In this document: piece by piece, positions 46,665-58,138 of the stretch
How positions within the stretch are numbered: the first letter of the stretch is position 1
Layout: each line of letters opens with the position of its first letter
Origin: Haemonchus contortus
Taxonomy: Eukaryota > Nematoda > Chromadorea > Rhabditida > Trichostrongylidae
Direction: 5' to 3'
Assembly: GCA_000469685.2 (NCBI GenBank)
Contig: LS997564.1
Span: 41,000,240-41,064,239 of the forward strand
Length of the DNA stretch: 64,000 nucleotides
The notes under the pieces: model-generated
Database searches by the model: none
What the model saw: only the letters and a program-made list of their open reading frames with translations
Told to the model about the DNA's origin: nothing
Translations under genes and position numbers: made by a program

Positions 46665-47965
46665 TCAAAGGCTCGTGATGGACATGCTCTCGAATGAAGA
46701 CACAGACTCTTCCACATGCTCTGCTGTTTCTTCATAATCCAACTGATATGGTATAACGACTGGTGCGACTGGAAGAGCACCTCCTGGAAGCACCACTAAT
46801 GGTGTTGCTGTTGTCGTTGTTGTTGGTCGTGTTTTTATTTCAATCAACATCTCGTTCGTGGATGTTTCCGCCCATGGTGGGGGTGATACTACCCATGGTG
46901 TGCGGTGTCCTGCATGGACGCATGTGACGGTTCCATTTACGAAGTCCTCCTGAGCAGAAGCACCATCCACGACCAGGCCAATCCAATACTCCACCTTAAA
47001 GAACGAACATTGTTTTGTGTGAATAAACAACGGACTACTGTGATCTACTGAGTTCAAAAAAGCTGTAGAGAGCAAGTCCTAATGAGTACAGTAGAGCAAT
47101 TAGCGTTTGTAATTGTGAATGTGTAGGCGAGATGGCCTTCCACTTCGGTTTGGTTTAGATCTGAATAGTATCCAAATTCCGCAATGTCTGCCGGACTCTG
47201 AAATGAATTTTGAAAATCGAATGTTTCCAAAGATGGTTATAGAAGAACCTCTAAACTGACTTGTGATCCGTTAAAGAGGCCCAAGATCCAACTTCTTGCC
47301 GATGACTTGTAGATTTCATTGACGACTAGTGTAACGTACGCTGTGTCGCCGCATGAAGCATATCCATCTTTGTAGAACGACGAGCTCGCCACGATTTGCT
47401 TTACCCACGCCTCCACCTAAAAAAATGGTCATTATTTTGTGTAAATGAGCAACGGCTGACTACTGTCGTCTACTGGGCACAAAAAAAGTTGTAGAGAACG
47501 AGTCTTAATGAGTACAATAGAGCAATTAGCATCCGTAAGTTTGAAAGTCCAGGTGAAATAGCCGTCCGTGTTGGTACAGTTTAGATCTGAAAAGTCCCCA
47601 ACTGACGCAGAATATTGTTGAATCTGAAATGAATTATGAAAAATCGAAAGTTTTCAAAAATCTCGGGAATAAACCTCCGTACTGACCTTCGTTTCGGAAA
47701 AGTCGCTCAAGAATGTGCTGATTCCCGCTGGATTGTAGGTTTGGTTGGTAACTAAAGTGACGTATACGATATTGTGTCCTTTCCCTTTCACTTTGGGTTC
47801 TGGCACTGGGGAGCAAGCCTTCAAAGAATTCCTTCTGAATCTTGTCTTCTATTTTCTGGCCCAAAGCATAAGAACGATATCCATGGCTCTATCATAGAGA
47901 AGGTATCATAATGAACGTACCAGAGTAGTTCCAATAAGGAGAAAAGCAAAAAGCAGACGTTCCAT
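46665..47965 (-). pseudogene. Secreted two-repeat protein (unit B copy), probably frameshifted
   Basis: A paralog of 37261-38553. The signal-peptide exon 47965-47921 (MERLLFAFLLIGTTL), the domain exons ([50 protein letters not shown]) and the last exon 47075-46665 region (ending EHVEESVSSFESMSITSL) are open and conserved. In exon 2 the N-terminal part reads GYRSYALGQKIEDKIQK in one frame. The conserved remainder (KACSPVPEPKVKGKG) is in another frame, implying a one-base insertion near 47828. Alternative splicing does not obviously rescue it. It is either a recent pseudogene or an assembly indel; the other exons look maintained. Confidence 0.6.
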
Positions 47966-48059
47966 ATTGAATGCCTGTTGTGAATATGGAATGCTTGCTT
48001 TCCGTCTTACTATTTGTATCTTCTTGAGGCCTACAGCTTGGTTATATGTCAGCCAGATT

Positions 48060-49260
48060 CACAGATTTTATATTTTATAGTTTTCTGAATGAGGATTTAT
48101 TGTTTTCGACTGAGCCATTTCATTTCATGCGCTCTCGAATTTCGCTTGGATGGAAGAAGGACTGAACTAACAATCAGAGGCTGTTTTTATGTTATTAGCC
48201 TTGATATCCGTGCTTCAATGGCTTCTAAATTCATACTTCATAGCTGTTTGTATCCCTAGAAATAAAGGGATCATTTTGATGTCCAAAGTCGACTCTCACA
48301 AACGTCGACATTCGTCCCCTTGAGGCACATGTTCCAATGAACTTGTACCCAATGCTATCCAAGAGGAGAACCATCCAAGGTTCTTTCAGTTGAATTTGAA
48401 GAGGTCTGCCTGTTCAACCATCATACTTCTTTCGATATTTATAGCACGATAATAACACTTTACCTGATGTCATGCAAACTTCCATGAATTAGCACTGACA
48501 CCGATGAGCCAGCGATTCCACTTGGTCCTGAAGGTACGCACAATCATTCTTTCTTCGACTGTAAGAAAAACCATTCAAGGTTAGGAGGATGGTGAACGCA
48601 AATATCGTGTAGGTGTGGGCGTGTGATAACCCTTCTAACGAAACTGCAAAATCTCCTCCTTGTCGCTCAGAACGATCTTCACAACCCCGGCGCCTAAGAA
48701 TTTTCAGTCTCCTCAAGCTCCTGTTTGATCGAAAAGTCAGATTTCTCGAAGTTGGTTTCGCGATATCGGCATGGAATATCGGAAATAACGAGCCAGAGAA
48801 GTTCAACACTTGGAATCCACTTCAGATCAGGTTAGCTCCGAGGGCATCGCGTTCCATAGATCTATTATATTTGCATAAGAAATGATCAAAAATGGAAATA
48901 AAATAAAATAAAATGGGAAAGATGGAATGCTTGCCTTCCGTCTTGATATTTATATCTTCTTGACACCCACAGCTTGGTTATATGTCACAGATTTTATATT
49001 TTATAGTTTTCTGAATAAGGATTTATTGTTTTCGAATGGGTCATTACATTCCCTGTCCGTGCCTCAATGGTTCGGAATTTATGCATCAGTGACAAGAGCT
49101 GTTTGTATCCCTAAAAGAAAAGGATCATTTACCGTTCAAGGTCATCTCTCAAAGAACGTTGACATTCGTCCCCTGGAGGCACATGTTCCCTTCCCATTTC
49201 GATTTGAATTCAAGCTGACCCTCCACTTACAATTCTTTTCGACCCAATCGATATCGGCGA
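48060..49260 (+). repeat. Internal repeats of the unit (unit B, two copies)
   Basis: Blocks at about 48060-48330 and 48990-49180 share TTTTATAGTTTTCTGAAT, TTATTGTTTTCGA and GTTGACATTCGTCCC or GTCGACATTCGTCCC stretches, mirroring the pair in unit A. No gene is seen here; the plus frames are not conserved between copies. Confidence 0.65.
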
Positions 49261-51130
49261 ATCAAATGAAGTGAGTCGGCAGATCAACTGGAAAACCCGA
49301 TTGATCTGTCGACTTACTTCGTTCGATTTACCGAAATCGCTGGCGTCTGATTATTTCGAAAAAGAGATGGAAATGAAGCTACATCGAGAACTAGTTATAT
49401 TGATATATTATGGGAAAGGATGTGAATATGGGCCTGCTCTCTTGATCATGAGTCTTCTGATTCAGGGCGACTACACGCAGTTTGATCTGTACAATTGCCA
49501 TACTCCGTTATTGTCACTGAGCCGCCCTCTTTTCCTGACTATCTCTATATTTCCCTGCATATGTTCACTCTATGTTTTAGGGTATTCTATTCAGACTGAA
49601 ACAACTCCAACTCCAACCAGTATGACTTTTATTTTGTCGATCTTTCCCCAGTTTTTCTTGAGTGCCATGGGATAGCCCAGAATTTGGTGAGCGTTTTGAT
49701 TTCTTATATTTGATTGATTTGCTTTTGTTGGATTGCTTTAAATTCCACGATATAAATGATATGAGGGTATTCATTCTTTTCCCGCACGGGGGGCAACCGT
49801 GATTACGGTCCCATCCGAACTTAGCCGACTGTTGTGCTTACGTGTTGATATCGCATGTGATAGAATATATCGAAAGCGAACTGTAGCGATTGAAACTATT
49901 TATATAGGTGGGGTAAGAGCTGCAAATGTGGACTGCTATCGTGGCTAAAAATAAATACTATTCGCTGAGGGTAACTAGTTGATTTTGTCTAATATATCGT
50001 AAGGACATCACCGAATCGTTCCAGACAATCCCCAGACGGACTTACGGAGCATGTAGTATCTTACTTTCTTAGCTCTGCAACCTTTTTCTAGTCTTTTTGT
50101 CTTATCGTCACTCCGGAGAAATACTAGAAGGAAGATGATAGGCTATGGTTGAGTGCAGTTATCAAAACTAGAGATTTTAATCCTCTAAAAACAAGTAGCG
50201 CTTATAAGGTGTGCGCGATCACAATCGCGAAAGGGTGGTGCAAAATATCTGAATTGCTTTTGTGGATACAGATGGATTTGTTGCCAATGCGCTGGTATTT
50301 AGACACTGGCATCGTCAACATTATCTGTTCTAGTCGAAATGATTAGAGCTGAATATCTGCACAGGGTAAACTTCTCCTTGCTGCAGCTGACGCTAGCTGT
50401 AAGCTAGCCGACTATAAATGCAACTTTGAAAAGAGTTTTCGATCTTCACTGCAAATAAATAAACTCGCAAGTAACTAAAATTCTTAATTAACAAATAAAT
50501 AAATTTATAAATAATTTGCGGCGGAAGTGAGGTGAGCTTATCTTTCGGGTTTTGGACATTTTTCGTGCATTCCTGATAGTATGTACGTCAGAAACGCCAG
50601 AGCGCAAGAGGCGCTTGGTGGGGTAGTGTACAAACAACAGGCTTTGAACCACTTTCAGGCCTTTGAAAACGACGAGTCAGTCGAAACGTCGGCCAGAATA
50701 AATATGTATCTCCACCCACCAACCTCGAGGCAGAAGCAAAATTAACAATTTCAATAAAAATGATACTATATAGGAAAGAGCTTGTGTAAGGCATCATTTG
50801 GCTTGGCTGTATTATTGCTCTAGAACAAAATAGTTACTCCTAAAATATTGGTAACACCCGTTTTCTTGAGAACGAAGATTCGCTGTCTTGGCATCACAGT
50901 ATTTAGGCTTTCATTTGAAGTTCGGGACTCGTTGTGAGAAGGCACGCGATGAGACGAATGGTAGGATCTGTAATACACATTTTTAAAGAATTAATTATCA
51001 TGACTGACCTGATTCTGACCGAACTGAAATAGCTCTAGCGGAACGATGTTTTCTCAGCAGCTTAGGGACAGAAATTCTCAAGCGGTCGCTCGAGGCCGAC
51101 TGAATGAAGACTTTCAAAAGCCTATATGAG
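49261..51130 (+). other. Unit B stretch without a recognised gene
   Basis: Colinear with unit A 39600-41530. About 290 bases at 50480-50770 have no counterpart in A. That insert contains GTCAGTCGAAACGTCGGCC and ends in AATAAAAATGATACTATA, like the 3' end of a retroposon, but I cannot name the family. Confidence 0.4.
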
Positions 51131-51134
51131 GAAC

Positions 51135-51310
51135 CCATTAAAAAATCAAACAACCAGGGGCTAGTGCAAATGGTTTTTGGTTGTTTTCAGTCCTTCGAAG
51201 GGGCTTGGGCGAGATGCGACCGCGTCGGCCACCGTCTGCCTCCCTCCTACCCCTACTCCCTAGTACTACCTTGGCACGCCTTTACGCCGGCGGACTATGA
51301 AAGCAGCCGC
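51135..51310 (+). repeat. Inverted segment relative to unit A
   Basis: CAGTCCTTCGAAGGGGCTTG and the downstream GCCTCCCTCCTACCC to GCCGGCGGACTATG match the reverse complement of unit A 41806-41910, while the flanking 51135-51165 and 52255-52320 match unit A in direct orientation. It is a local inversion or palindromic rearrangement in unit B. Confidence 0.65.
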
Positions 51311-51689
51311 TGGCAAATCCTAATGAAGACGTTCGTCGAACAAATCCAAAAGGTTCCTCTAAGGTTATTAAGGCGAGACTTAAGGGTCCGAAGCCGGTCA
51401 AGTAGTGGCGATGACTTCAGTGTCTGCATTCTAGTATTTTGAAGCAGAAACGAAGCCAAGGTGTGGTGATGTTACAGAGCACATATGTATGTCGAACGCG
51501 GTAGAGAAATCAGTTACTCGCTGTAGCTCGTCTAATTGAAAGCGGAGAAGAGCTCTTGTTGTTTTGTGAACTAACTGAGCAGCTCACGTCCATTGTCCTC
51601 TGTAATGTCTACTCTCCTAAACCACCTAATTAACCTTCTGCAGATGCCGTCCGACTTCCGAGCTCAGTATCTTCGAGGGTACTATGAGA

Positions 51690-51960
51690 GACCAGTTACA
51701 TCACACGCACGGTCAGGGGTTCGAATCCCGGGTCGATGTCCGCCTAGGTCAACAAGGCCTTATATCCCTCCAGGGTCGGTGAACTGATATCAGACTCGTC
51801 CGGGAGGATGAGAGCACTGACTTGTATATCGGCTGGCCACCACAAGTCATTGTATAGACCACATACTCACTCATTACGCTATTACGATGCTAATGAAAGT
51901 CGAGTGCGGGGGCGCATCCCTCAGACGGGATTGATTAACGCCAAAAACTTCATCCTTATC
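51690..51960 (+). mobile_element. tRNA-derived SINE with perfect B box, unit B only
   Basis: Contains the canonical B box GGTTCGAATCC at 51718-51728, then GATGTCCGCCTAGGTCAAC, CCAGGGTCGGTGAACTG, CTCGTCCGGGAGGATGAGAG, CGGCTGGCCACCAC, TGTATAGACCACATAC, GAAAGTCGAGTGCGGGGGCG, CCCTCAGACGGGATTGATTA and the tail ACGCCAAAAACTTCATCCTT. It is the best-preserved 3' end in the window. The 5' end (A box) is short. Confidence 0.8.
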
Positions 51961-52205
51961 ATTTATGAGCGACCGTAAGATCACTCGCACGAACGATCAA
52001 GACAAGATGCGGTAGCAAAAGTAATTGAACTAACAATTTAAATACTGAGTGGCTCAACATTCCGTGGATGACCATATTTACACATGAATATGCAGTTTAG
52101 TATCCATCGGAAAACCTCAATGCATATCACTCCAAGCACGGACAACACAAGGATGGATACCAGAAGATGGCTAAAAGTAAATCATCCCAGAAAAAAATTT
52201 GATGT

Positions 52206-55200
52206 TTAGTACTGTAAGCAACTACAGTGAGCAACCAACAATAGGTTAGTGAAGATCGTCCCCTCTTGACAACAATCGTATCCACAACAGTAACCACCTT
52301 CTGCACAATCATAAGCAATTTCCGTGGGACGTGTATCATTTGAGAAGCAGACCTGAAATAAGTCAGTGAGGAACTTTGGACAAATGGGTTATATTCAAGG
52401 CAAAAAAGCGTACCCGACCAAATTGTGGATCCTGTGGATCGATCTTGTTCACGCACTGCACCGGTAGCTCCTCTGTTGGCTTTTGCAGCTCGCTGTTCCA
52501 ATAGTACGAGCGAGAGCCGAACCTGAAGTCAACTTTTTCTTGTCTGGATTATAGAATGGTCAATCTCTCTCATTCTCCTTGCGCCATTAGGTCTGAGAGC
52601 GGCACCGCTCGAGAATGCTGCGTTCTATGCTGCATTTGGCACTTGTGCGGAACACCAGGTAGTCACGACACGGATATGTCACTGATGACAAGTGTGTCAT
52701 TCGAGCGGAATACAAAACACTAGATTGACTACCAAAAACTATGTAAAATTAGCGATGTGGGAGGGAGATCAGAAGTGGATGCTCCTACAGTGTGTTTTAA
52801 AAATATGTGCACACCCAACACTTTGTTTTTTTGGGGATACTATTGCTTTCTGTAACTTAAGACCTTTACCATTAAAGTCCTTGTGTGCTATATCCTACGA
52901 GCACTTTCTCTGCGAAAACATCTTAGCTGCTAACATAATTTTTTATTAAAGAAAATGTTTTCCTTTGTTTCAAAAGCATGTACACACTTAGCAAAAAACA
53001 AAACTATAACGGAGATCAGTGACCAATAGGGCCCCCTAAATTCCTGCAGAGGTTATCGACTACGTGGAATCGTTTGAGAATGGTTTCGTTACGGTAGGTT
53101 CTTTAGTTACCTTTGAAATGAAACATTTTGAGTGTACACATCCTTTCGAAACGGCAACTGAGCCGCTCTTTTTCATGCATTGCCAGATTCATTCGAGACA
53201 TTGGCAGCTATCGCACACAACGTATTCCTGGCCGTCCACGCATTTTCACTGCTCAGGAAAACAGGAGAATAGGCCGTCTTGTGGCGAATACTTCTCTGTC
53301 TGTGAGTCAGACCCGAGCTCAGCTGGGTTTATCAGTCTCGCGTGCGACCGTTTGACGCTCTATCCGCTCTGATCAGTATATCACACGAGAGACGATGAAG
53401 AAGGCTACTCGACTCAGTGCTCACCACAAGCTGAAAAGGCTGGAGTTTGCTCGTATGAAAATGGCAACATCATGAACATGGTACGGTTGTTCGAGAATTT
53501 TCAGGATTTTCATATTTTTAGAGCAAACAACGTGTTGTACCCATTTTGTTCTTAGGTGATCTTCTCTGATGAAAAGAAGTTCAATCTCGTTGGGCAGGAT
53601 GGATTTCGTAATTGCTGGAGGTACCTTCGCCGAGAGCCACTCGTGTTTTCGTGAAGGGATTTAGGAGGAGGCTTTTCGATGGTCTACGCGAGCAAACTCC
53701 AGCCTTGTCAGCTTGTGGCGAGTACTGAGTCGAGTAGCCTTCTTCATCGTCTCTCGTGTGATATACTGATCAGAGCGGATAGAGCGCCAAACGGTCGCAC
53801 GCGAGACTGATAAACCCAGCTGAGCTCGGATCTGACTCACAGACAAGGAAGTACTCGCCACAGGACGAGCTATTCTTCTGTTGTCCTGAGCAGTCAAAAT
53901 ATGTGGACGGCCAGAAATAGGTTCTGAGCGATAGCTGCTAGGGTCTCGAATGAATCTAGCAATGCATGAAAAAGAGCGGCCCCGTTGAAGTTTCAAAAGT
54001 ATGCGCACACTCAAAATCTTTCATTTCAAAGGTGACTAAAAAACCTACCGCAACGAAACCATTCTCAAACGATTCCTCGCAGTCGATGACCTCTACAGAA
54101 ATTTAGGTGGCCCGATTGATTCCTGATCTCGGTTATATATTTGTTTTTGCTAAGTGTACACATACTTTTGAAACAAAGGAAAATTTTTTCTTCACTAAAA
54201 AAGTATGTTAGCAGCTACGATGTTTTCTCAGAGAAAGTGTTTGTAGGTTATAGCACACAAAGAATTCAATGGTAAAGGTCACAGGTTTTAGAAAGCAGTG
54301 GTTCCCAAAAAAAACAAAATGTTGGGTGTGCACATACTTTTGAAACGCACTGTACTAGGAGCGCCCTGTCCAACCTCCATGCATCAGGCCTCGTCTCAGC
54401 CGCGATAGTTCATCAGGTTTGCGACTTTTATGGCACTGTTGGGACGGTTGAGAGCAGAGGAGGTTCCCAGAAATGCTATAAGCCAAGTCGGACATGGCCA
54501 CACAGCTGACTAAGTTCCCCGATGAACGGTTGGGAGACTTTCGCTAAGGTAAACGGTCGATGACAATGTTCAACGTCTTTTCCTAAACTTTCAATCAAGC
54601 CTTCCCACTCAATTCCCATTTCCTGTAGGGAGTACTGTGGAGGATCCTCACAATTTTCATTTTCCATTTAGAGTAATGTAAAGGATCCTCAGACTGCAGC
54701 CGTCAGTCCAGCTTTTGAAGAAATGAGATGGTTCCTGTAACTCACCTTCACTGGAACAGGAAGGCCATATATACAAAGGTTCGGCCCGAGTGTTGCAGGA
54801 AAGCATTCTAGAAAGCTTTAGAAATTCAAGCTTACCGGTGGAACGGTGGAGGCACATCATGGCTAACTTCACATGGGAATAATCTGTCTCAACTCGGGCA
54901 TGTCAGGCTCACAAAGGGTGCGTCATGAGTTGTAGCCGATTCGGACTGAATATCTGCCCCCTTAAGGGCCATTGATATCGTAGTTCAAATTGGCGTTTCC
55001 TGCCTGTTTGACAATGAGGCGATGAGACCTTTTGACGGGCAATTAACTTTTGATTGACTATAAATCAAGTCAATGTGTTCGACAGCCTAAAGTCTCCAGA
55101 TGCGAGGATATCTTCTGGATATACGTTTCTTGGTCAGAGATAGTGGAGGAGGGCTTGGAATTCGAGTCAGAAATTCTGCTATGGCTGGTCACAAGCATAT

Positions 55201-55495
55201 GTTTGATCCTTCGGCTGGAAACAAAATGCAATAAGTCTCGTTCCCCGATTAGGCACAGCACATCGGAAATCGGAAGTAATTACAGTCTGAGAAGGACCAG
55301 AATTCTCTACATCAAACTGAGGTGCTGAGAAGGGACGACTTTGACTGTTTCACATGATAGGCCGGTATGGATCGTTAAACATATGCCTTCCAGCACTGAA
55401 CGTCAGATAGCCAGCTGCAGCTCCAAATACTGTCGATTGAAACAAGGACGTTCGCTCAATTGAACCAGCCTCAGTAAATCTGGAACTCCAGATAT
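52206..55495 (-). CDS. CX-module protein, partial gene (unit B copy)
   Basis: Three minus-strand exons join in matching phases: exon a 55495-55354 (GSIERTSLFQSTVFGAAAGY ... AGRHMF ... NDPYRPI), exon b 52522-52414 (FGSRSYYWNSELQKP, VQCVNKIDPQDPQFGR) and exon c from 52352 (VCFSNDTRPTEIAYDCAEGG, then YCCGYDCC), read openly to a stop at 52206. The YYW, C, then xRPTE and CxxxxYCCGYDCC pattern is that of the nematode-specific CX module of membrane proteins of unknown function. The signal-peptide exon upstream and any transmembrane exon downstream were not found. A Tc3-like fold-back element sits in the intron between exons a and b. Family assignment comes from recalled motif shape, not a search. 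Confidence 0.55.
52787..54357 (+). mobile_element. Tc3-like fold-back transposon with ~650-bp inverted arms
   Basis: It begins TACAGTGTGTTTTAAAAATA and ends in the matching inverted TTTTGAAACGCACTGTA. The left arm (to about 53455) and the right arm (from about 53690, inverted) both encode the same N-terminal transposase half: RSFSCIARFIRD, GRPRIFTAQENRRI or GRPHILTAQDNRRI, SQTRAQLGLSVSRATV, TRETMKKATRLS. The left arm has TGA in place of the Trp codon after SRATV. The roughly 230-base centre continues only the left copy into the catalytic domain (VIFSDEKKFNLVGQDGF, WRYLRREPLVFS) and then stops. The rest of the catalytic domain is missing, so it cannot be autonomous. It lies in the intron of the CX-module gene. 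Confidence 0.8.
54360..55090 (+). other. Unit B stretch after the fold-back element
   Basis: No counterpart in unit A and no recognised gene. A minus frame at 54476-54667 is not recognisable. It is either intron of the CX-module gene retained from the ancestor or inserted DNA. Confidence 0.35.
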
Positions 55496-55499
55496 CTGC

Positions 55500-57957
55500 A
55501 GTCATTCACTACTTTTTTGGAGTTTGAATGAGCTTCCAATACCCACTTCCGCGTGAATCGCGATCTTGAGGAGGATCGTGCCCGTGAATGCCCTCTTCAG
55601 TGCGATGCGCCACCTCGTTAGGCTATCGCTACCGAACCCAGGAGCAGGCATAATATAGTAAATCGATAGAGAATCGTCTGAAAACTTATTTTTGCCTTTT
55701 TCAAAAGGAATAAATGAGTAAACGTGGGAGTGAGTGCAATCAGTCTTAAAGGAGAAGAGCAAATCACAGAAGGAAATGCTGAAATAAAATATTACAGGGA
55801 ACGGAATGTAACACTGTAGGTGCACGTTATTCCTCCTATTGGAAATGCAAATTCCAGCTATATTTGTATGCATTGAATCGAAGAGCCACAATCTTCGTTC
55901 ATATGATTCATTTTGTTCATGAATGAATCCATCTGAACGGTGGAAAAATAAGTAACGAAGTGGAGGTGGCGTGGCAACTGGAACGGAAGAGGGCAGGGAA
56001 GAGTGATAAGAGAGATAAGTGGGCGGAGTTGTTTGACAGACTTGACTTCCTAATCAGAATTCTCGATGTCAAAGCAAGACAACACCGGGCACTTGGAAAT
56101 CTTTGGGTACTCCAAGTAAACTTAGACCTAAACTTGTTTCTGAGAAGCAATCTAATCGATCGTTAGTTGAAAATGGCGTGGGTTCTTCAGAGTTGAGTGC
56201 GTGTTTGAAAAATATCGATCAGGCAGGAGAAGTATAAACAGAATGTGTACGGCGGCGGCGCAAGGGGAGCTATCGAATCCGTCAGAAAAGTGTGGCATGA
56301 ACACATAGGAGCTGTGTGGAATAGTATCAGCGATGGGTAGTGATAGTGTAAGAGTATGAAAGAGGACAAACCGCTGAGCAGAAGCCACATTGAAGGAGTT
56401 TAGCATGCTTTTGACAGAAAATGGTAAAATATTCGTTACTAGTCAATTCTTTTGGAGCCCCTCACGCTTTCAAATTGAGTTGTTGAGGTTGTGCTTTTTG
56501 TGAGCTTTCCTAACGGGCACGATCCTCATCGAGAAATGGTATGTCATTCTTCCCCACGAAGAATTGTTTAACAATTTCAGTCGATTTTTTCCGGCTGACT
56601 TGCTCTGTCGTATTTTCGACTTCTCCTTTCCGTTTCTTCAACTCGATCGATCCATCAACCGATAACGCGTTCGATTCGTTCAGATCAACCGTGGCTGATG
56701 CTTGCGATCAGGTGATGAAAATGATGTGAAAAATGAGAAATGAAGAATGATTATGGTCCAAAGGAGAGATACAGATCAGAAGTACACAAATATATAGCGT
56801 TCTCTTCATATAGACGGTAATTTGCCCGGTTAGGAGGGAACTAAGGCTCTGATCAGAGGATTGTGGAGGTCAGTGTGGAGAATGCACTCCCGCCTACGCC
56901 TAACTGCTTTCTTGGCTATCACTGAGATCTTCGCTTCTTCATACGATAGTCGCTTTTCTTCTATACTTTCTATGAGCTGCATTGAAGTATACCCTCAAGC
57001 CATTAACTCTCTTACTTAAAGGCTTAGTAAGCAGTGTCAGCTACTCCACTTAGATGCTTTCTGCGAACGTTAGAGATCGCCCTTCTAGTATTCTCCCTTT
57101 TTGTCATATCCTACCGTTCCTTCACAATATTCCTCATGTCAGATTTGAATTTTTTCCTACGCGTGCAAACGAAAATGGTTCGAAGTCACTATCGGAGAAG
57201 GTGGATGTGAAGTGATTCAGAATCCTTCCAGTTATGTGTCCACCTGGCTGGTTCAAGAGAGCAGTGCGATAACAAAAGTACAGTGAATGCAGGCGTCGAC
57301 GCAGTTGTGAGTTCTTTATACTCCCATCCTAACTATGTCTCAATCTGTAGAACTACGTATAGTGCTGCTTACTAGTTTACGTCAAGGTACATATTAATCC
57401 CATGTTCCTGGTCGAGTACAAGGGCTACTCTCAGAACTGTAGACAGTTCAAATGTCAGGCTGGTCCTCTGACGAACGGCTGCCAAGCCCACGGTAGGGCA
57501 CGCTGCCCATTCTCATTGAAAAGTTCATCTGAAAGGAGTAGTGGCTAGTACATATTTTAATCGTCAACTGATTGGCTTTCATATATGAGTACTTCACTCC
57601 AGCGCTCTTTTATGAATCGCTCAATTTGTGGACAATTAAACAGCGCTTATCGAGAAAATTAACGTTCGAACCGTAGATTGTTTCACTACGGGCTTTCACA
57701 TGGCCGTCTGTTTATACACGACCCGTCCGAAATGGATCCTGGCCACGTCCACTAATTGTGGCCATTTTTTTGAAACGGAAGTGATAGCTTTTTCGAATAA
57801 CCATTCCATTTATTATGGTTATGCTATTCCTTCACAATCACTTTCTTTTCTGTAATGAACAGAAAATTGGTTCAACTATCCATTCCGATGAGTAAGACGG
57901 TTTCTCGGTCGAAGTTTGTGGCACAAAATGATCCAAATCTAAAACGGAAAATGATAC
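55500..57957 (+). other. Unit B stretch up to the LTR retrotransposon
   Basis: Apart from about 55590-56150, which is missing in A, this is colinear with unit A 42440-44370. The minus frame 55502-55891 (129 codons) lies mostly in the B-only part and is not recognised. No gene is supported. Confidence 0.4.
57953..57957 (+). repeat. Target-site duplication, left (GATAC)
   Basis: GATAC immediately precedes the left LTR and recurs directly after the right LTR at 62446-62450. Unit A near 44372 has a single uninterrupted version of the site. Confidence 0.85.
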
Positions 57958-58116
57958 TGTTGCGTCCGAGGTAGCAGGCAGCAGATGGAAGATTTACTAG
58001 AGAGTAAACTGAACACTACTACAATCGAGGGGTTTATATACCCCAATGAGATCACTATTTAGGCGGGAAGGTGGTCGTGGTCTCAACAGAACCATTGTCC
58101 TATGACCTCTACAACA
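57958..58116 (-). repeat. 3' LTR of the retrotransposon
   Basis: 159 bp, starting TGTTGCGTCCGAGGTAGCAG and ending GACCTCTACAACA on the plus strand. It matches the other LTR with one visible substitution. Short for a gypsy LTR. Confidence 0.95.
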
Positions 58117-58126
58117 CCTCCCCCCT
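58117..58126 (-). other. Polypurine tract
   Basis: On the minus strand AGGGGGGAGG directly abuts the 3' LTR, the expected plus-strand primer position for reverse transcription of this element. Confidence 0.85.
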
Positions 58127-58138
58127 AAGATGGACGCT

